Positions 18,801 through 27,970 of a DNA stretch of 64,000 bases are shown piece by piece. A program made the translations under genes and the position numbers. A model generated the notes under the pieces. It searched no databases. It worked only from the letters and a program-made list of their open reading frames with translations, and was not told the DNA's origin. Within the stretch, counting starts at the first letter, position 1; each line of letters opens with the position of its first letter. Origin of the DNA: an uncultured Ruminococcus sp. (GTDB lineage Bacteria; Bacillota; Clostridia; Oscillospirales; Ruminococcaceae); assembly GCA_947627445.1 (NCBI GenBank), contig CANQWA010000009.1:1-64000 (forward strand), in the 5' to 3' direction.

Positions 18801-21800
18801 GGCGATACAGAGATCACCTTGACCGAAACAGCTCCCATCATCTACAAGCTGTCCCTCAACGGCAATGGCAACGGCTATACCAGCCAAATCGAAGTTGGCG
18901 AGGCACGCTATGGCGAGAGCTTCATCTTCACCGTTGAAAAGCAGCTGGAGAATATGCAGCTGATCGTAATGGACGGCGACGCTGTGATTGAGCCTAACGC
19001 AAAAGGAAAGTACGTCATCGAAAATGTAGACAGAGATCATACGGTCAGCATCACTGTGACAAAGGAAACACAGACCGTCACATGGACCGGTGCGGATGGC
19101 TATAGCATCACACCGGAAGCAGGCTATGATCCCTATGGTGACGATCGAAACAAGGTGGAGGTCAAGACAGGCAGTAAGTTTACATTCACCGTGGATACAG
19201 AAGAGGACTATAAGCAGCCCACTGTGAAGGTGAACGGTCAGACGCTGGCACCTAATGCAGACGGTTCGTACACCGTTCCGGCTGTGACAGAAGATACGGC
19301 CATCACTTTAGAGAATACCGGTCTGGAGACATACCAGATTCAGCTGCCGGCGCAGGAGGATCGCATCGGCTATACGTTCTACGGAGATGCGATCCAGTAT
19401 GTAGAATATGGCAAGGACTTCCGTGTTCAGATCTGGGCAGATCAGGGCAACGAAATCATCGTTAAGGATAACGGCACGTTGATCCAGCCGGATGAATACA
19501 ATAACTACACCATACCCAACGTCAAGGAAGATCACGAGATTACCGTTACAGTAGAAGGTGCAAAGCTGACAGTGACTTTTGAGAAGCAGGATGGCTATAC
19601 CTTTATGGTAGACGGTGAGGAAGTGGATCAGGCAATCGTGAATTACGGGGAGTCACTGACCTTCCAGATCACAGTAGATGAGGGATATTCCGATAGCTAC
19701 AGTGTGTACAGGGACAGCTGGTCGCTGGTGGAGCCTGCATCCGACGGCACGTATACCGTGGATTCCGTGACGCAGAATAGTACGATCTCGCTCCAGAATG
19801 CAGGAAAGCAGCAGTTTAAGATCATCTTATCCGATTTCTGGAATCATCCGGGTTTGGATTATAGCAGTCAATCGGGAGGTCAAGAGGATTCAGTCGGATA
19901 TGGTGAGGACTACAGCATTTCTGTTAAGAGTTTGCAAGACGGTTATGATGTATATGCAGTAGATAATGGCGAGGAATTTAAGATTCCGGATGATGGTGTA
20001 TATACCATACCCAATGTCCGGAAAAATCACACCCTGACCTTTACCCTGAAGGAAAAGCCGGGATATGCTGTCAAATATCGGGCTGTTGCCGGTTATACGG
20101 TTGATCTGAAGGGCGGCGAATGGGTAGAACCCGACGCAGGATCGTACATCTTCACCGTTACCTGGAATCCGGATGCGATGGAAACGCCTACAGTCAAGAC
20201 GGACGGCGGTGTATTGGAACCCACCAGCACCACAGAACAGGACGGCATGACAGTTGCAGAATATACGATTGAGAAGATCACCAGTAACACCACCATTCAT
20301 GTAAGCGGCAAGAAAATCGGCGGCGGTGATGATGAAAATACAGTTACCGGACCCATAGACGATTCCAGCACGACAATTGCATTGGATGCAAGCAGAGAAA
20401 TTGTCAGCATGGATATTGAATTTGACATGAGTTCATTAGGTGCAAGCAACTGGTTGCAGAATTTCTATCAATTTGATGACTGGCAGATGTCTACCTATAT
20501 CTGGATGAATCCTACAGAGAATTCAAGTGGATTTAACCAATTATACGGAGATTATTTTGACATGGATAATACGAAAATTGATGGAAATGTCGTACATTTC
20601 GTATTCAAAGAGGGATTCCATGCAAGTCAGTTACAAATAACAGGTAGTCCGATTTTGGCGGGAGACTACACCATCACTTATGCAGACTCTGCCTCTGCTA
20701 TCTCCATCAGCTCCGTAACCAACCGCATTTTCTCAATCTCTGACATTCTCACCGGTAAGGCACAGAATAAGCCTGCTGGGTCAAAACCCGCAGCAACCAC
20801 CACCATCACCACAACCACCAAGACCACAACCACTACTACCGCCGCAACCACAACTACCACGGAAATGACCACCGATTCACCATCACCGGCAGTACCCACC
20901 TATGCAGTGGCACTGGATGAGGAGAGCGCAGCATATTGCGATCTGGAAGTTGTATCCGGCGACGGCACAACAGGGTCGACCTATCAGTTCCGTGTGGTTC
21001 CTAAGACAGGATATGAGGCTGGCGATGTATCTGTCACCGCAAACGGCTTCCCGTGCTGGAGTTCCGGCAATGGTATCTGGAATTTGACGATTCCAGGTGC
21101 AGACTGCATCATCCACGTGATTGGAATTACGCCTGGTACATCAGCTGAAACTACTGCGGCAGAGACGACTGTCCAAACGACCACTGCTGAGGCTGAGAGC
21201 ACCACAGCGGACGAGACCGACAAAACCACGGCTGAGATCGTGACAACTGAGGCAACCACAGAAGAATCCACCGAAGCTGCTGCAACTGCTGCTGAAACCT
21301 ATGCAGTCGCTCTGGACGAGGAGAGTGCCGGCTTTTGCGAACTGGAAGTCGTTTCCGGCGACGGCACAAAGGGTTCGACCTATCAGTTCCGCATCGCAGC
21401 AAAGGACGGCTTTGAACTGAGCAACATTGCTGTTACCGCAAATGGTTTTCCGTGCTGGATTTCCGGTACCGATATCTGGAATCTGACCATTCCGGGTGCG
21501 GATTGTGTGATCCACGTGACGGCAAATCTGACACAGATTGTGACAACAACCACAACCGTGACAACCACAACCACGACCACAACCACCATCATGACTTCTA
21601 CCACAACTGTGGCAGCAGTTGTGACGACGATTCCTCAGGCTGGAGAAACGCCGGAGAAGATCACAGCGGCGCTGCAGCAGCTGTCCGGCAGAAAGACGTT
21701 GCTTGGCATGATGCTTTTGTCCCTGGACGGCACGCCAAGTCAGGCTTCCACCACACAGACCACATCGACGACAACCACAACGACTGCATCTGCTTTACAA

Positions 21801-22238
21801 GGTTTAGAGCCAAAAACAAAAGACATCAATCATTTTACCTTTGAAACACCTTATGACATCTCCGAATTCATTTATAAGAAGGAGGAAGAGGAACTTCTGC
21901 CGACACGAATTCAGTTTAAGCTGATGCAGGCGGCAGGAAACAGTGGGTATTGGTTCAATTGCTATATGGAAGGCAGCTATTCTGTTGACAGCAAAGATGG
22001 CAGCGGAACGATTTTCAGCTTCTTGAATGTCAGCAGCAGCGGCGATGCCAAGATGAGCGATGACATTCGGATACAGGACAATGCGGACGGATCGACGACT
22101 GTGACGCTGGAACTGAATGGCGAGAAGCTGGAAGCGATGTCCGTGTTGAGAAATGTATCTCTGCGGTTCAGTAATTACTGGGCATCGGGCAATTGGAATC
22201 AGATCGAAGTGGAATCTGTGACATTCCTGTATGATTAA
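15870..22238 (+). CDS. Giant (2122-aa) prepilin-like protein; putative pilus-associated adhesin with repeat and CBM-like modules
   Basis: N-terminus 'MKRQNKG|FSLVELIVVLTIMAIVAAVCTPSISAYVQ'; multiple ~80-aa beta-repeat units; Thr-rich linkers; duplicated 'TYAVALDEESA..CxLEVVSGDGTxGSTYQFR' module; C-terminus '..YWASGNWNQIEVESVTFLYD'. Confidence 0.9.
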   Translation: MKRQNKGFSLVELIVVLTIMAIVAAVCTPSISAYVQAAKIQNYQTALNNLVDEVQTQLPQSRYWNWEGVQENAEAILRSETGREVTLDAANSTANKKVYQIQNVSNDTNVVYHLTLEYPADEIGTKQNVKISATCEGYDTVKADEDCDVLLKANYTDTSGYPTQSMSQIVDQDQSGWKPMENMGGRYDYWKEFNAEHRENNFAPSDSNGVPYKSDDAFYLNLTDYPSGTCEQVIFKMQRYYIGESGVELGYTDNNGNWVTVPESYKEGDEYTAEEYYYINESGDKIYVKSYVYSQMGFVNDTGDWKLYYFDSDGTWHSLLDESHTAGEKIYVKQLYYVENGEKTIIDHEYQAPSGSVVNTEFVEYTLENKYFTQSGDGSTGTVQEVEKDLPNYTITKKVTYYFAPVYPVLQTQDAKGTGAQYATKSDFSNVEIFVGYDAYGDEIWLKYTDIFYLAEGNYWMKDTEEAQLYKDYYNDDIDEGKANGAARLWNQDDNKENIYIKYKITELPASTRGWLAITGMVQGSKTTEDAISPLIDENLQAYINYHRTEEDGYDPDPKIYHFEEGWTTDVYVDLSKCGYEVGNILKVTVTHINADYILENLGDSGIFWVEMLPLGGTSGTFQFYNEIYDFDEIISVEKIDSDSILISILMKWDTYPYFKFLFRGTQEGFDMNMDISMEWDTGDSKTSTETTEVYTPMLTINGDESYTNITVDWSKCDLTKLTKGGSTALQPSDIGIKFKKYPPNLKYIVYNQDYSQSSPEQTLTTYLVQNLPAALKSSITNDMKMHLYCKGVSANDIECEIMPDNIMVKEEDDGEIKLDPDKTYHTVTIVGEDGVLVNAEGSIGFNVEDGYDFAFQLKAAKGYDISGAVVTVTDQAGNEITGITQEGNRYTIPSVTEDVTVTVTGVVPLTYVVSLPEEYEGYTILKPENIDLSAVPYGTTLVFGVTVEPGYQEGFKFQANGSTIPLKEGVYSVTVKGDTEITLTETAPIIYKLSLNGNGNGYTSQIEVGEARYGESFIFTVEKQLENMQLIVMDGDAVIEPNAKGKYVIENVDRDHTVSITVTKETQTVTWTGADGYSITPEAGYDPYGDDRNKVEVKTGSKFTFTVDTEEDYKQPTVKVNGQTLAPNADGSYTVPAVTEDTAITLENTGLETYQIQLPAQEDRIGYTFYGDAIQYVEYGKDFRVQIWADQGNEIIVKDNGTLIQPDEYNNYTIPNVKEDHEITVTVEGAKLTVTFEKQDGYTFMVDGEEVDQAIVNYGESLTFQITVDEGYSDSYSVYRDSWSLVEPASDGTYTVDSVTQNSTISLQNAGKQQFKIILSDFWNHPGLDYSSQSGGQEDSVGYGEDYSISVKSLQDGYDVYAVDNGEEFKIPDDGVYTIPNVRKNHTLTFTLKEKPGYAVKYRAVAGYTVDLKGGEWVEPDAGSYIFTVTWNPDAMETPTVKTDGGVLEPTSTTEQDGMTVAEYTIEKITSNTTIHVSGKKIGGGDDENTVTGPIDDSSTTIALDASREIVSMDIEFDMSSLGASNWLQNFYQFDDWQMSTYIWMNPTENSSGFNQLYGDYFDMDNTKIDGNVVHFVFKEGFHASQLQITGSPILAGDYTITYADSASAISISSVTNRIFSISDILTGKAQNKPAGSKPAATTTITTTTKTTTTTTAATTTTTEMTTDSPSPAVPTYAVALDEESAAYCDLEVVSGDGTTGSTYQFRVVPKTGYEAGDVSVTANGFPCWSSGNGIWNLTIPGADCIIHVIGITPGTSAETTAAETTVQTTTAEAESTTADETDKTTAEIVTTEATTEESTEAAATAAETYAVALDEESAGFCELEVVSGDGTKGSTYQFRIAAKDGFELSNIAVTANGFPCWISGTDIWNLTIPGADCVIHVTANLTQIVTTTTTVTTTTTTTTTIMTSTTTVAAVVTTIPQAGETPEKITAALQQLSGRKTLLGMMLLSLDGTPSQASTTQTTSTTTTTTASALQGLEPKTKDINHFTFETPYDISEFIYKKEEEELLPTRIQFKLMQAAGNSGYWFNCYMEGSYSVDSKDGSGTIFSFLNVSSSGDAKMSDDIRIQDNADGSTTVTLELNGEKLEAMSVLRNVSLRFSNYWASGNWNQIEVESVTFLYD

Positions 22239-22289
22239 GGCTGTTTTGCAGTGGAATCCAAAAAGGAATCCTTGCATCAACCAGCGATA

Positions 22290-22334
22290 AAAAATCCCCG
22301 GGTATCGGCATATGCCGGATATCCGGGGATTTTT
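22290..22334. terminator. Hairpin between convergent giant prepilin and pilD
   Basis: aaaaatccccg...cggggattttt with further internal pairing. Confidence 0.8.
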
Positions 22335-22425
22335 ATGTCTGACATGGCTTTGGAATCAAGCCGCTGCTCCAATGCACAGGCTGAGCATGTTTTCAAGTGG
22401 ATGGACGACAGGTACAACGACTCCA

Positions 22426-23208
22426 TCAGAATCCACATACATGTAAATACAGATCTGAAATGGGCACACCCACAAACACCGATGCCGCTACACCCAGCGA
22501 CAAATACGGTCCAAACGCAAACTGAGAATCTCCCGTGCGCTTCTTATGGATTAACCCAAAAATACTGCCGACCACCAAGCCAATAAACAGCGCCGGAACA
22601 ATGCGTTTCACCCCGACAAACAACCCGGCAGCAAACATCAGATAAGCATCGCCTCTGCCCATCGCACGTTCACCGGAAAAAATCACAATCAGGATTAAGG
22701 GCACAGACGCAGCAAAAGCCCCGATGATATGAGAAAGCAGCGTGTCATTTCCGGTAATCACGTCCACCACTGTCATGCCGATTCCCAGCAGCGTGATAAA
22801 CCCGATCACATACATGCTGATAAGCTGCGTGTCCAGATCCATAAAGAACACGACCAACAGCGCAGAAAACAGCAGGCAAACCAGTGCAGCCTGAATGGGC
22901 TGATCAAAAAAGCCAAAATAAGCAAATACCCCGACATAAAGCAAAGCGTTCAATCCCTCTACCAGCGTATACCGGAAGGAAATCTTCGCCCCGCAGCTGC
23001 GGCATTTTCCTTTCAACAAGCACCAGCTCACAATGGGAATCAGGTCACGCTTTAGAATCTGCGTGCCGCAGGTCATACAATGAGAATGGTTCCGCCAAAG
23101 GGATTCTTCCTTTGGCAGCCGGTAAATGCACACATTTAAAAAGCTGCCGATCGCTGCACCGAATGCCAATGCAAAAAAGAATAAAAACGCATAGCAATAA
23201 TATAACAT
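22426..23208 (-). CDS. pilD: Type IV prepilin peptidase (A24 family)
   Basis: 'GSFLNVCIYRLPKEESL', 'CMTCGTQILKRDLIPIVSWCLLKGKCRSCGAKI', 'FFMDLDTQLI', 'GRGDAYLMFAAG'. Confidence 0.94.
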   Translation of the reverse strand: MLYYCYAFLFFFALAFGAAIGSFLNVCIYRLPKEESLWRNHSHCMTCGTQILKRDLIPIVSWCLLKGKCRSCGAKISFRYTLVEGLNALLYVGVFAYFGFFDQPIQAALVCLLFSALLVVFFMDLDTQLISMYVIGFITLLGIGMTVVDVITGNDTLLSHIIGAFAASVPLILIVIFSGERAMGRGDAYLMFAAGLFVGVKRIVPALFIGLVVGSIFGLIHKKRTGDSQFAFGPYLSLGVAASVFVGVPISDLYLHVCGF

Positions 23209-23222
23209 TCCTTGTACTCCTC

Positions 23223-24296
23223 TCAAAAAAATTCTGCCAGTATCGTATTTGAAACCAAAAAGCCCTTTGGTGTAAAGGCGACACGTCCGTTGAAAAGCTC
23301 CAGATAACCCAACCGGTTAAGCCGATGGATCAGCGGCATTTGATCTGAGAGCCACTCTGCCGGAACGCCTTCTCGCAGCCGCATTCCCAGCATGATCCGT
23401 TCTTCCATGGAACAGGGCGTCTCGTCCTCTGTTTCTGTTTGCTGTACAGATGCATGCAGAAAGCCTTCCACTGACGATGGCACAGAGAACCGTTTTCCAT
23501 GCCAGCAGGAATGCGCAGATGGTCCGATGCCGAGATAAGGAAGGCATTTCCAGTATTTGCAGTTGTGACGGCTCTGAAACCCGGGTTTTGCAAAGTTGGA
23601 GATCTCATATTGGACAAAGCCGGCACTTGCCAGGCATTCCACCGTTTGTAAATAGAGATCCGCTGCCGCATCCTCATTGGGGCACTGCTCCGTCATATGC
23701 ATTTGTGCAAAGGGTGTGCCCGATTCCACTTTCAGCAAATAGGCTGAGATATGCTGGATGGGCAATGCCGTCATCTGTTTGAGTGTCTCTTCCAGTTCTT
23801 CCGCAGTTTGTCCCGGCAGAGCCAGCATCAAGTCACAGGAGATATTTTCAAATCCCACAGAGACCGCCCGGAGAACGATCTCCAATGCTTCCTGGGAAGT
23901 GTGCAGGCGGCCAAGCCGTTTGAGTTGCACATCACAGAAGGACTGCACGCCGATAGAAAGCCGATTGATCCCAAGCCGGAACAGCTCATGCAGATCTTCT
24001 TGGGATACGGTAGCAGGATTACATTCCAGTGTGATCTCGGTATCTGATGCCAAAGGAAAGGCTTTTTTTGCTGTCGTTAGGATTTGTTCGATTTGTCGGG
24101 GCAGCAGAAGAGAAGGCGTACCGCCGCCGAAATAGATCGAATCCATGGCAATGTTTTCGCTGTAAGCCAAGAGATTCCGGCAGACAGTTTTTGTATACGC
24201 TTCTGTCAGTTCCGGAAAAGCCGGGATGGAGTAGAAGTTGCAATAGGGGCATTTCCGGCGGCAGAAGGGGACGTGGATATAAAGTCCTGCGCTCAT
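23223..24296 (-). CDS. hemW: Radical SAM family heme chaperone HemW
   Basis: 'GLYIHVPFCRRKCPYCNFYS', 'IYFGGGTPSLL', 'GVQSF', 'YEISNFAKPGFQSRHN'. Confidence 0.93.
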   Translation of the reverse strand: MSAGLYIHVPFCRRKCPYCNFYSIPAFPELTEAYTKTVCRNLLAYSENIAMDSIYFGGGTPSLLLPRQIEQILTTAKKAFPLASDTEITLECNPATVSQEDLHELFRLGINRLSIGVQSFCDVQLKRLGRLHTSQEALEIVLRAVSVGFENISCDLMLALPGQTAEELEETLKQMTALPIQHISAYLLKVESGTPFAQMHMTEQCPNEDAAADLYLQTVECLASAGFVQYEISNFAKPGFQSRHNCKYWKCLPYLGIGPSAHSCWHGKRFSVPSSVEGFLHASVQQTETEDETPCSMEERIMLGMRLREGVPAEWLSDQMPLIHRLNRLGYLELFNGRVAFTPKGFLVSNTILAEFF

Positions 24297-24610
24297 GAAT
24301 TCAGGACATCATTGCGAATGGGCTTTACCAGAGGAGCGATAAAGGCGTCAAACAGGCGGCAGAGGACATATGCCACAGCAACACATGCCAATCCCCAGAT
24401 GGAATTGCCCTTGAAGTAGATGTAAAGCACCATGATCAGAGCGGCAATGTATACGACAGCGCTAAAGATCATAGAGGGCGTACCGTTGACGCAGTGATGA
24501 CCGCAGTTTTTGCATGCCTTTCCACGGGTGTGAAGACCGCCGGCAAAGGCTTTCGTGATGGGATTAAAGGATTTTTCGCCGCAGTGCGGACAGGTATAGA
24601 TGGATTTCAT
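24293..24610 (-). CDS. Small zinc-ribbon membrane protein of unknown function
   Basis: 'YTCPHCGEKSFNPITKAFAGGLHTRGKACKNCGHH' followed by two hydrophobic helices. Confidence 0.65.
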   Translation of the reverse strand: MKSIYTCPHCGEKSFNPITKAFAGGLHTRGKACKNCGHHCVNGTPSMIFSAVVYIAALIMVLYIYFKGNSIWGLACVAVAYVLCRLFDAFIAPLVKPIRNDVLNS

Positions 24611-24868
24611 AGAAAACGTCCTTTCGTGATAGAAACCTGTCCGCACAGAGCCGCGTGTGTTTTTCATGTCCTCGTCAAAACGAAGCCGGTCCATTCGCAC
24701 ACTGCTCCTTTGCGGACAGGTTTGAAAAGAACCGCCCGTACAGACAGGCGGTTTCTTTCATGATCAGAGCCTGTTTCGGTTCTTTCAATCATCGTCTTTT
24801 CGGTATTGCCTAAAGCAGTAAAACGGACTGGAAAATCAGGTGAGATTTTGAAAATGGATTTTTGGGAA

Positions 24869-25249
24869 TCAATCCAGTACCGCAATAACCTCCACCTCGA
24901 CCAGAACGCCCTTGGGCAGTTCTGCAACGCCCACGCAGCTTCTGGCTGGCTTTGCATCGCCCAGAGCCTCGGCATAAACCGCATTAAACGCTCCGAAATC
25001 CTTTGCTACATCTTTGAGGAAGCAAGTGGTTTTGACAACCTTGTCAAAACCGATACCTGCCGCTTCCAGAACTGCTTTCAGATTTGCCATGACCTGCTTG
25101 GACTGTCCGACGATGTCCGTAGCTTCTACTGTGCCGGTCGCCGGGTTAATGGCAATCTGACCGGAGGTGTACAGCATATTCCCGATCTGAATTGCCTGGG
25201 AATACGGTCCGATGGCATCCGGTGCATTTTTTGTGTAAATGATTTCCAT
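24869..25249 (-). CDS. RidA family (enamine/imine deaminase)
   Basis: 'TKNAPDAIGPYSQAIQIGNMLYTSGQI', 'RSCVGVAELPKGVLVEVEVIA'. Confidence 0.95.
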   Translation of the reverse strand: MEIIYTKNAPDAIGPYSQAIQIGNMLYTSGQIAINPATGTVEATDIVGQSKQVMANLKAVLEAAGIGFDKVVKTTCFLKDVAKDFGAFNAVYAEALGDAKPARSCVGVAELPKGVLVEVEVIAVLD

Positions 25250-25270
25250 AAGAATTCTTCCTTTCGTAAT

Positions 25271-26467
25271 TTAATTCACCAAATGAAATCCTGCTGACGT
25301 TAGTGCATGACGAATTTGTTCAATGTGCGGATAATCTCTTGTTTCCATAGTGATCCGCAGGAAACAGCCATTGACATCACTGCCCTCATTGGCACGCTCA
25401 TGATGGATGGAAATGACATTGCCGCCCAACTCTGCAATGATACGGGACACATCCCGAAGCTGACCGGGCTTGTCTACCAGTTCAATATTCAGCATACAGG
25501 AACGTCCGGACATGAGCAGTCCACGCTTGATAACACGGGACAGAATCGTCACGTCAATGTTACCGCCGGAAACCAGACAAACCGTTTTCTTGCCCTGAAT
25601 CGGAACTTTCCGGAACATGGCAGCAGCAACCGCTGCTGCGCCTGCGCCTTCGGCAATTAACTTTTGTTTTTCGATCAATGCCAGAATTGCCGCTGAGATT
25701 TCATCGTCCGTTACTGTGACGATCTCATCCACATACTTGGATACATATTCAAAGGTATGTGTTCCCGGCTCTTTGACCGCAATGCCATCGGCAATGGTGG
25801 AAACATTTTCTAAACAGGTGATCTTTCCGTCCTGAATGGAGTTAAACATGCTGGGCGCACCGGCTGCCTGTACACCGTAAACCTGGATCGCCGGATTCAG
25901 TTGCTTGATGGCAAATGCCACACCGGAGATCAGTCCGCCTCCGCCCACGGGAACGATCACGGCTTCGACATCCGGAAACTGGTCGAGGATCTCCAGACCG
26001 ATGGTGCCCTGTCCGGCAATGACGTTTTCATCGTCAAAGGGGTGGACAAAGGTGTAGTTGTGAGCCCTTTGCAGTTCCACTGCTTTGGCGTAGGCATCAT
26101 CGTAGACACCCTCCACCATGCAGACCTCTGCGCCATAGCTTTTGGTTGCCTCCACCTTGGAGATGGGTGCGCCGTCCGGAAGGCAGATGAGGGCTTTCAT
26201 GTTGTTTTTGGATGCGGCAAGAGCTACGCCCTGGGCATGGTTTCCGGCAGAACAGGCGATCACGCCTCGTTGTTTTTCCTCCGGTGTGAGCTGGGACATC
26301 ATGTAGTATGCACCTCGTACTTTGAAGGAACCGGTCACTTGAAGGTTTTCGGTTTTGAGGTACAGATCCACATCGGGGCAGAGATTTGGTGCGTGAATCA
26401 GATCCGTTTTGCGGATGACGCTGCGCAGCACATGATTTGCCTGATAGATTTTATCTAAAGTCAGCAT
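25271..26467 (-). CDS. ilvA: Threonine ammonia-lyase with C-terminal ACT domain
   Basis: PLP motif 'GSFKVRGAYYMM', 'CSAGNHAQGVA', 'PVGGGGLISGVA', ACT-like C-terminus. Confidence 0.92.
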   Translation of the reverse strand: MLTLDKIYQANHVLRSVIRKTDLIHAPNLCPDVDLYLKTENLQVTGSFKVRGAYYMMSQLTPEEKQRGVIACSAGNHAQGVALAASKNNMKALICLPDGAPISKVEATKSYGAEVCMVEGVYDDAYAKAVELQRAHNYTFVHPFDDENVIAGQGTIGLEILDQFPDVEAVIVPVGGGGLISGVAFAIKQLNPAIQVYGVQAAGAPSMFNSIQDGKITCLENVSTIADGIAVKEPGTHTFEYVSKYVDEIVTVTDDEISAAILALIEKQKLIAEGAGAAAVAAAMFRKVPIQGKKTVCLVSGGNIDVTILSRVIKRGLLMSGRSCMLNIELVDKPGQLRDVSRIIAELGGNVISIHHERANEGSDVNGCFLRITMETRDYPHIEQIRHALTSAGFHLVN

Positions 26468-26785
26468 TGCCAATCAATCCTTTCGTGGTAAAATACCAAT
26501 CCTGCAAACGCAAGGACTTGGAAAATTTTCAAGCGTGCTTGAAAATTCGAGGAGCAAACGAACAAGGTCGTTTCCCCTGTAAAAGCAGAGCAGCAAAAGC
26601 AAATATACTTGCCTCTATTGCCAATCGTCCATACCGGACGGCAGAAATTCCGCTTGCCTGCGGCATCGTCCGCACATACGTCAGGATACTTTTGACCTTT
26701 TCTGGGACAAATGGAATTTCTGCTTGCCGCCTACCGGGCGTTGAGCGGCAGTATCAACACATCCTATAACTGATTCAAGGTTACA

Positions 26786-27970
26786 CTACTGCTGTACCAA
26801 CAGCTGATCAATCAGCTGCCGAGCCGCACGAGCGCTCCTGCCGCATTTCTGCAAAGCAAAACGCTCTGCCTCTGCCTCCAGTTCTTCCGGAGACATTTTC
26901 AAACCGGCTTGCTCTGCCAGTGCATGAACGATCTCCAAATACAGTTTCTTTGGGGGACGGCTGAACGTCACGGTGATGCCAAACCGCTCTGACAAGGAGA
27001 TCCGCTCCTGAATGGTATCATTCTGATGTTTGTCGCTGCCGTCGTCAAAGGTCTCCTTCACCAAATGGCGGCGGTTACTTGTGGCATAGATCACGGTGTT
27101 TTTCATCCGCGCGGCAACACTGCCTTCCAGAATCGCTTTCAGCATGCCGAAATCCGGGTCATTCTCTGAAAATGTCAGATCATCAATGAACAAAATAAAT
27201 TTCAGGGGATTTCCGGATAATTTCTCCATCAGCCGGGGAATGTGACAAAGCTGGTTTTTGTTCAGCTCAATGAGCCGCAGCCCTTCTTTCCGGAATGCAT
27301 TGGCAATTGCCTTGACGGTTGCAGATTTTCCTGTACCGGCATCTCCGGACAGCAGCACATTAGAAGCAACTTTGCCCCGGAGCAATGCCTTGGTATTGTC
27401 AATGACAACCTGACGTTCCCGTGTATATCCTGCCAGATCTTCCAGTGTAATGGGGTCAGGACAGGTGACAGGCAACAGTTCTCCGGCTTGTCCCAGTGTG
27501 AACATATGCCACCGAGCATAAATGCCGTAGCCGTGACAATGAATCTGTGACAGGCGTTCCTGATATAATACCGTCAAATCAACCTCATGTGTGTTCCAAC
27601 CCGGCAGAGGAACGCAGAATGGCATTTCTGCCTGAAGCTGTGCCGGTGTCAGGGATGCCACACGTGTCAAGAGCTTTAATTCGGTGAAAAGGCACTGCAT
27701 CATATGCGCCGGAATCGGTTGACCTGCCCCTGAACGTCGGACACAGACATTCTCATGGGTTAGCACAAGCTGTTCCATATAGGTTGTCAGGTCGTCGCCG
27801 TGACAGTACAATGCCGCCGCCATTTCACTGTAACAGCGTATTCCAGAGAGGGTGTTCTGAGAATCGGTTTGACAGAACTGCATCAGTGCGTGGATCAACG
27901 GATCGTCCCGGAGACTGCGGAATATTACCAGCGCTTCTAATCCGCAGCCAATCTCTTCCCGAAGTCTCAT
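26786..27970 (-). CDS. DUF815-type AAA+ ATPase
   Basis: '[19 protein letters not shown]', '[52 protein letters not shown]'. Confidence 0.88.
   Translation of the reverse strand: MRLREEIGCGLEALVIFRSLRDDPLIHALMQFCQTDSQNTLSGIRCYSEMAAALYCHGDDLTTYMEQLVLTHENVCVRRSGAGQPIPAHMMQCLFTELKLLTRVASLTPAQLQAEMPFCVPLPGWNTHEVDLTVLYQERLSQIHCHGYGIYARWHMFTLGQAGELLPVTCPDPITLEDLAGYTRERQVVIDNTKALLRGKVASNVLLSGDAGTGKSATVKAIANAFRKEGLRLIELNKNQLCHIPRLMEKLSGNPLKFILFIDDLTFSENDPDFGMLKAILEGSVAARMKNTVIYATSNRRHLVKETFDDGSDKHQNDTIQERISLSERFGITVTFSRPPKKLYLEIVHALAEQAGLKMSPEELEAEAERFALQKCGRSARAARQLIDQLLVQQ

Noticed and set aside
20678-21604. Minus-strand Val-rich ORFs over the Thr-rich linkers
   Set aside because: Poly-Val is the reverse translation of ACC/ACA Thr repeats; not real genes.
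15870-22238. Two genes fused by a sequencing error in the giant prepilin
   Set aside because: The reading frame is continuous through all modules with consistent domain boundaries and no internal RBS/start signals noted. Read-level verification would still be useful.
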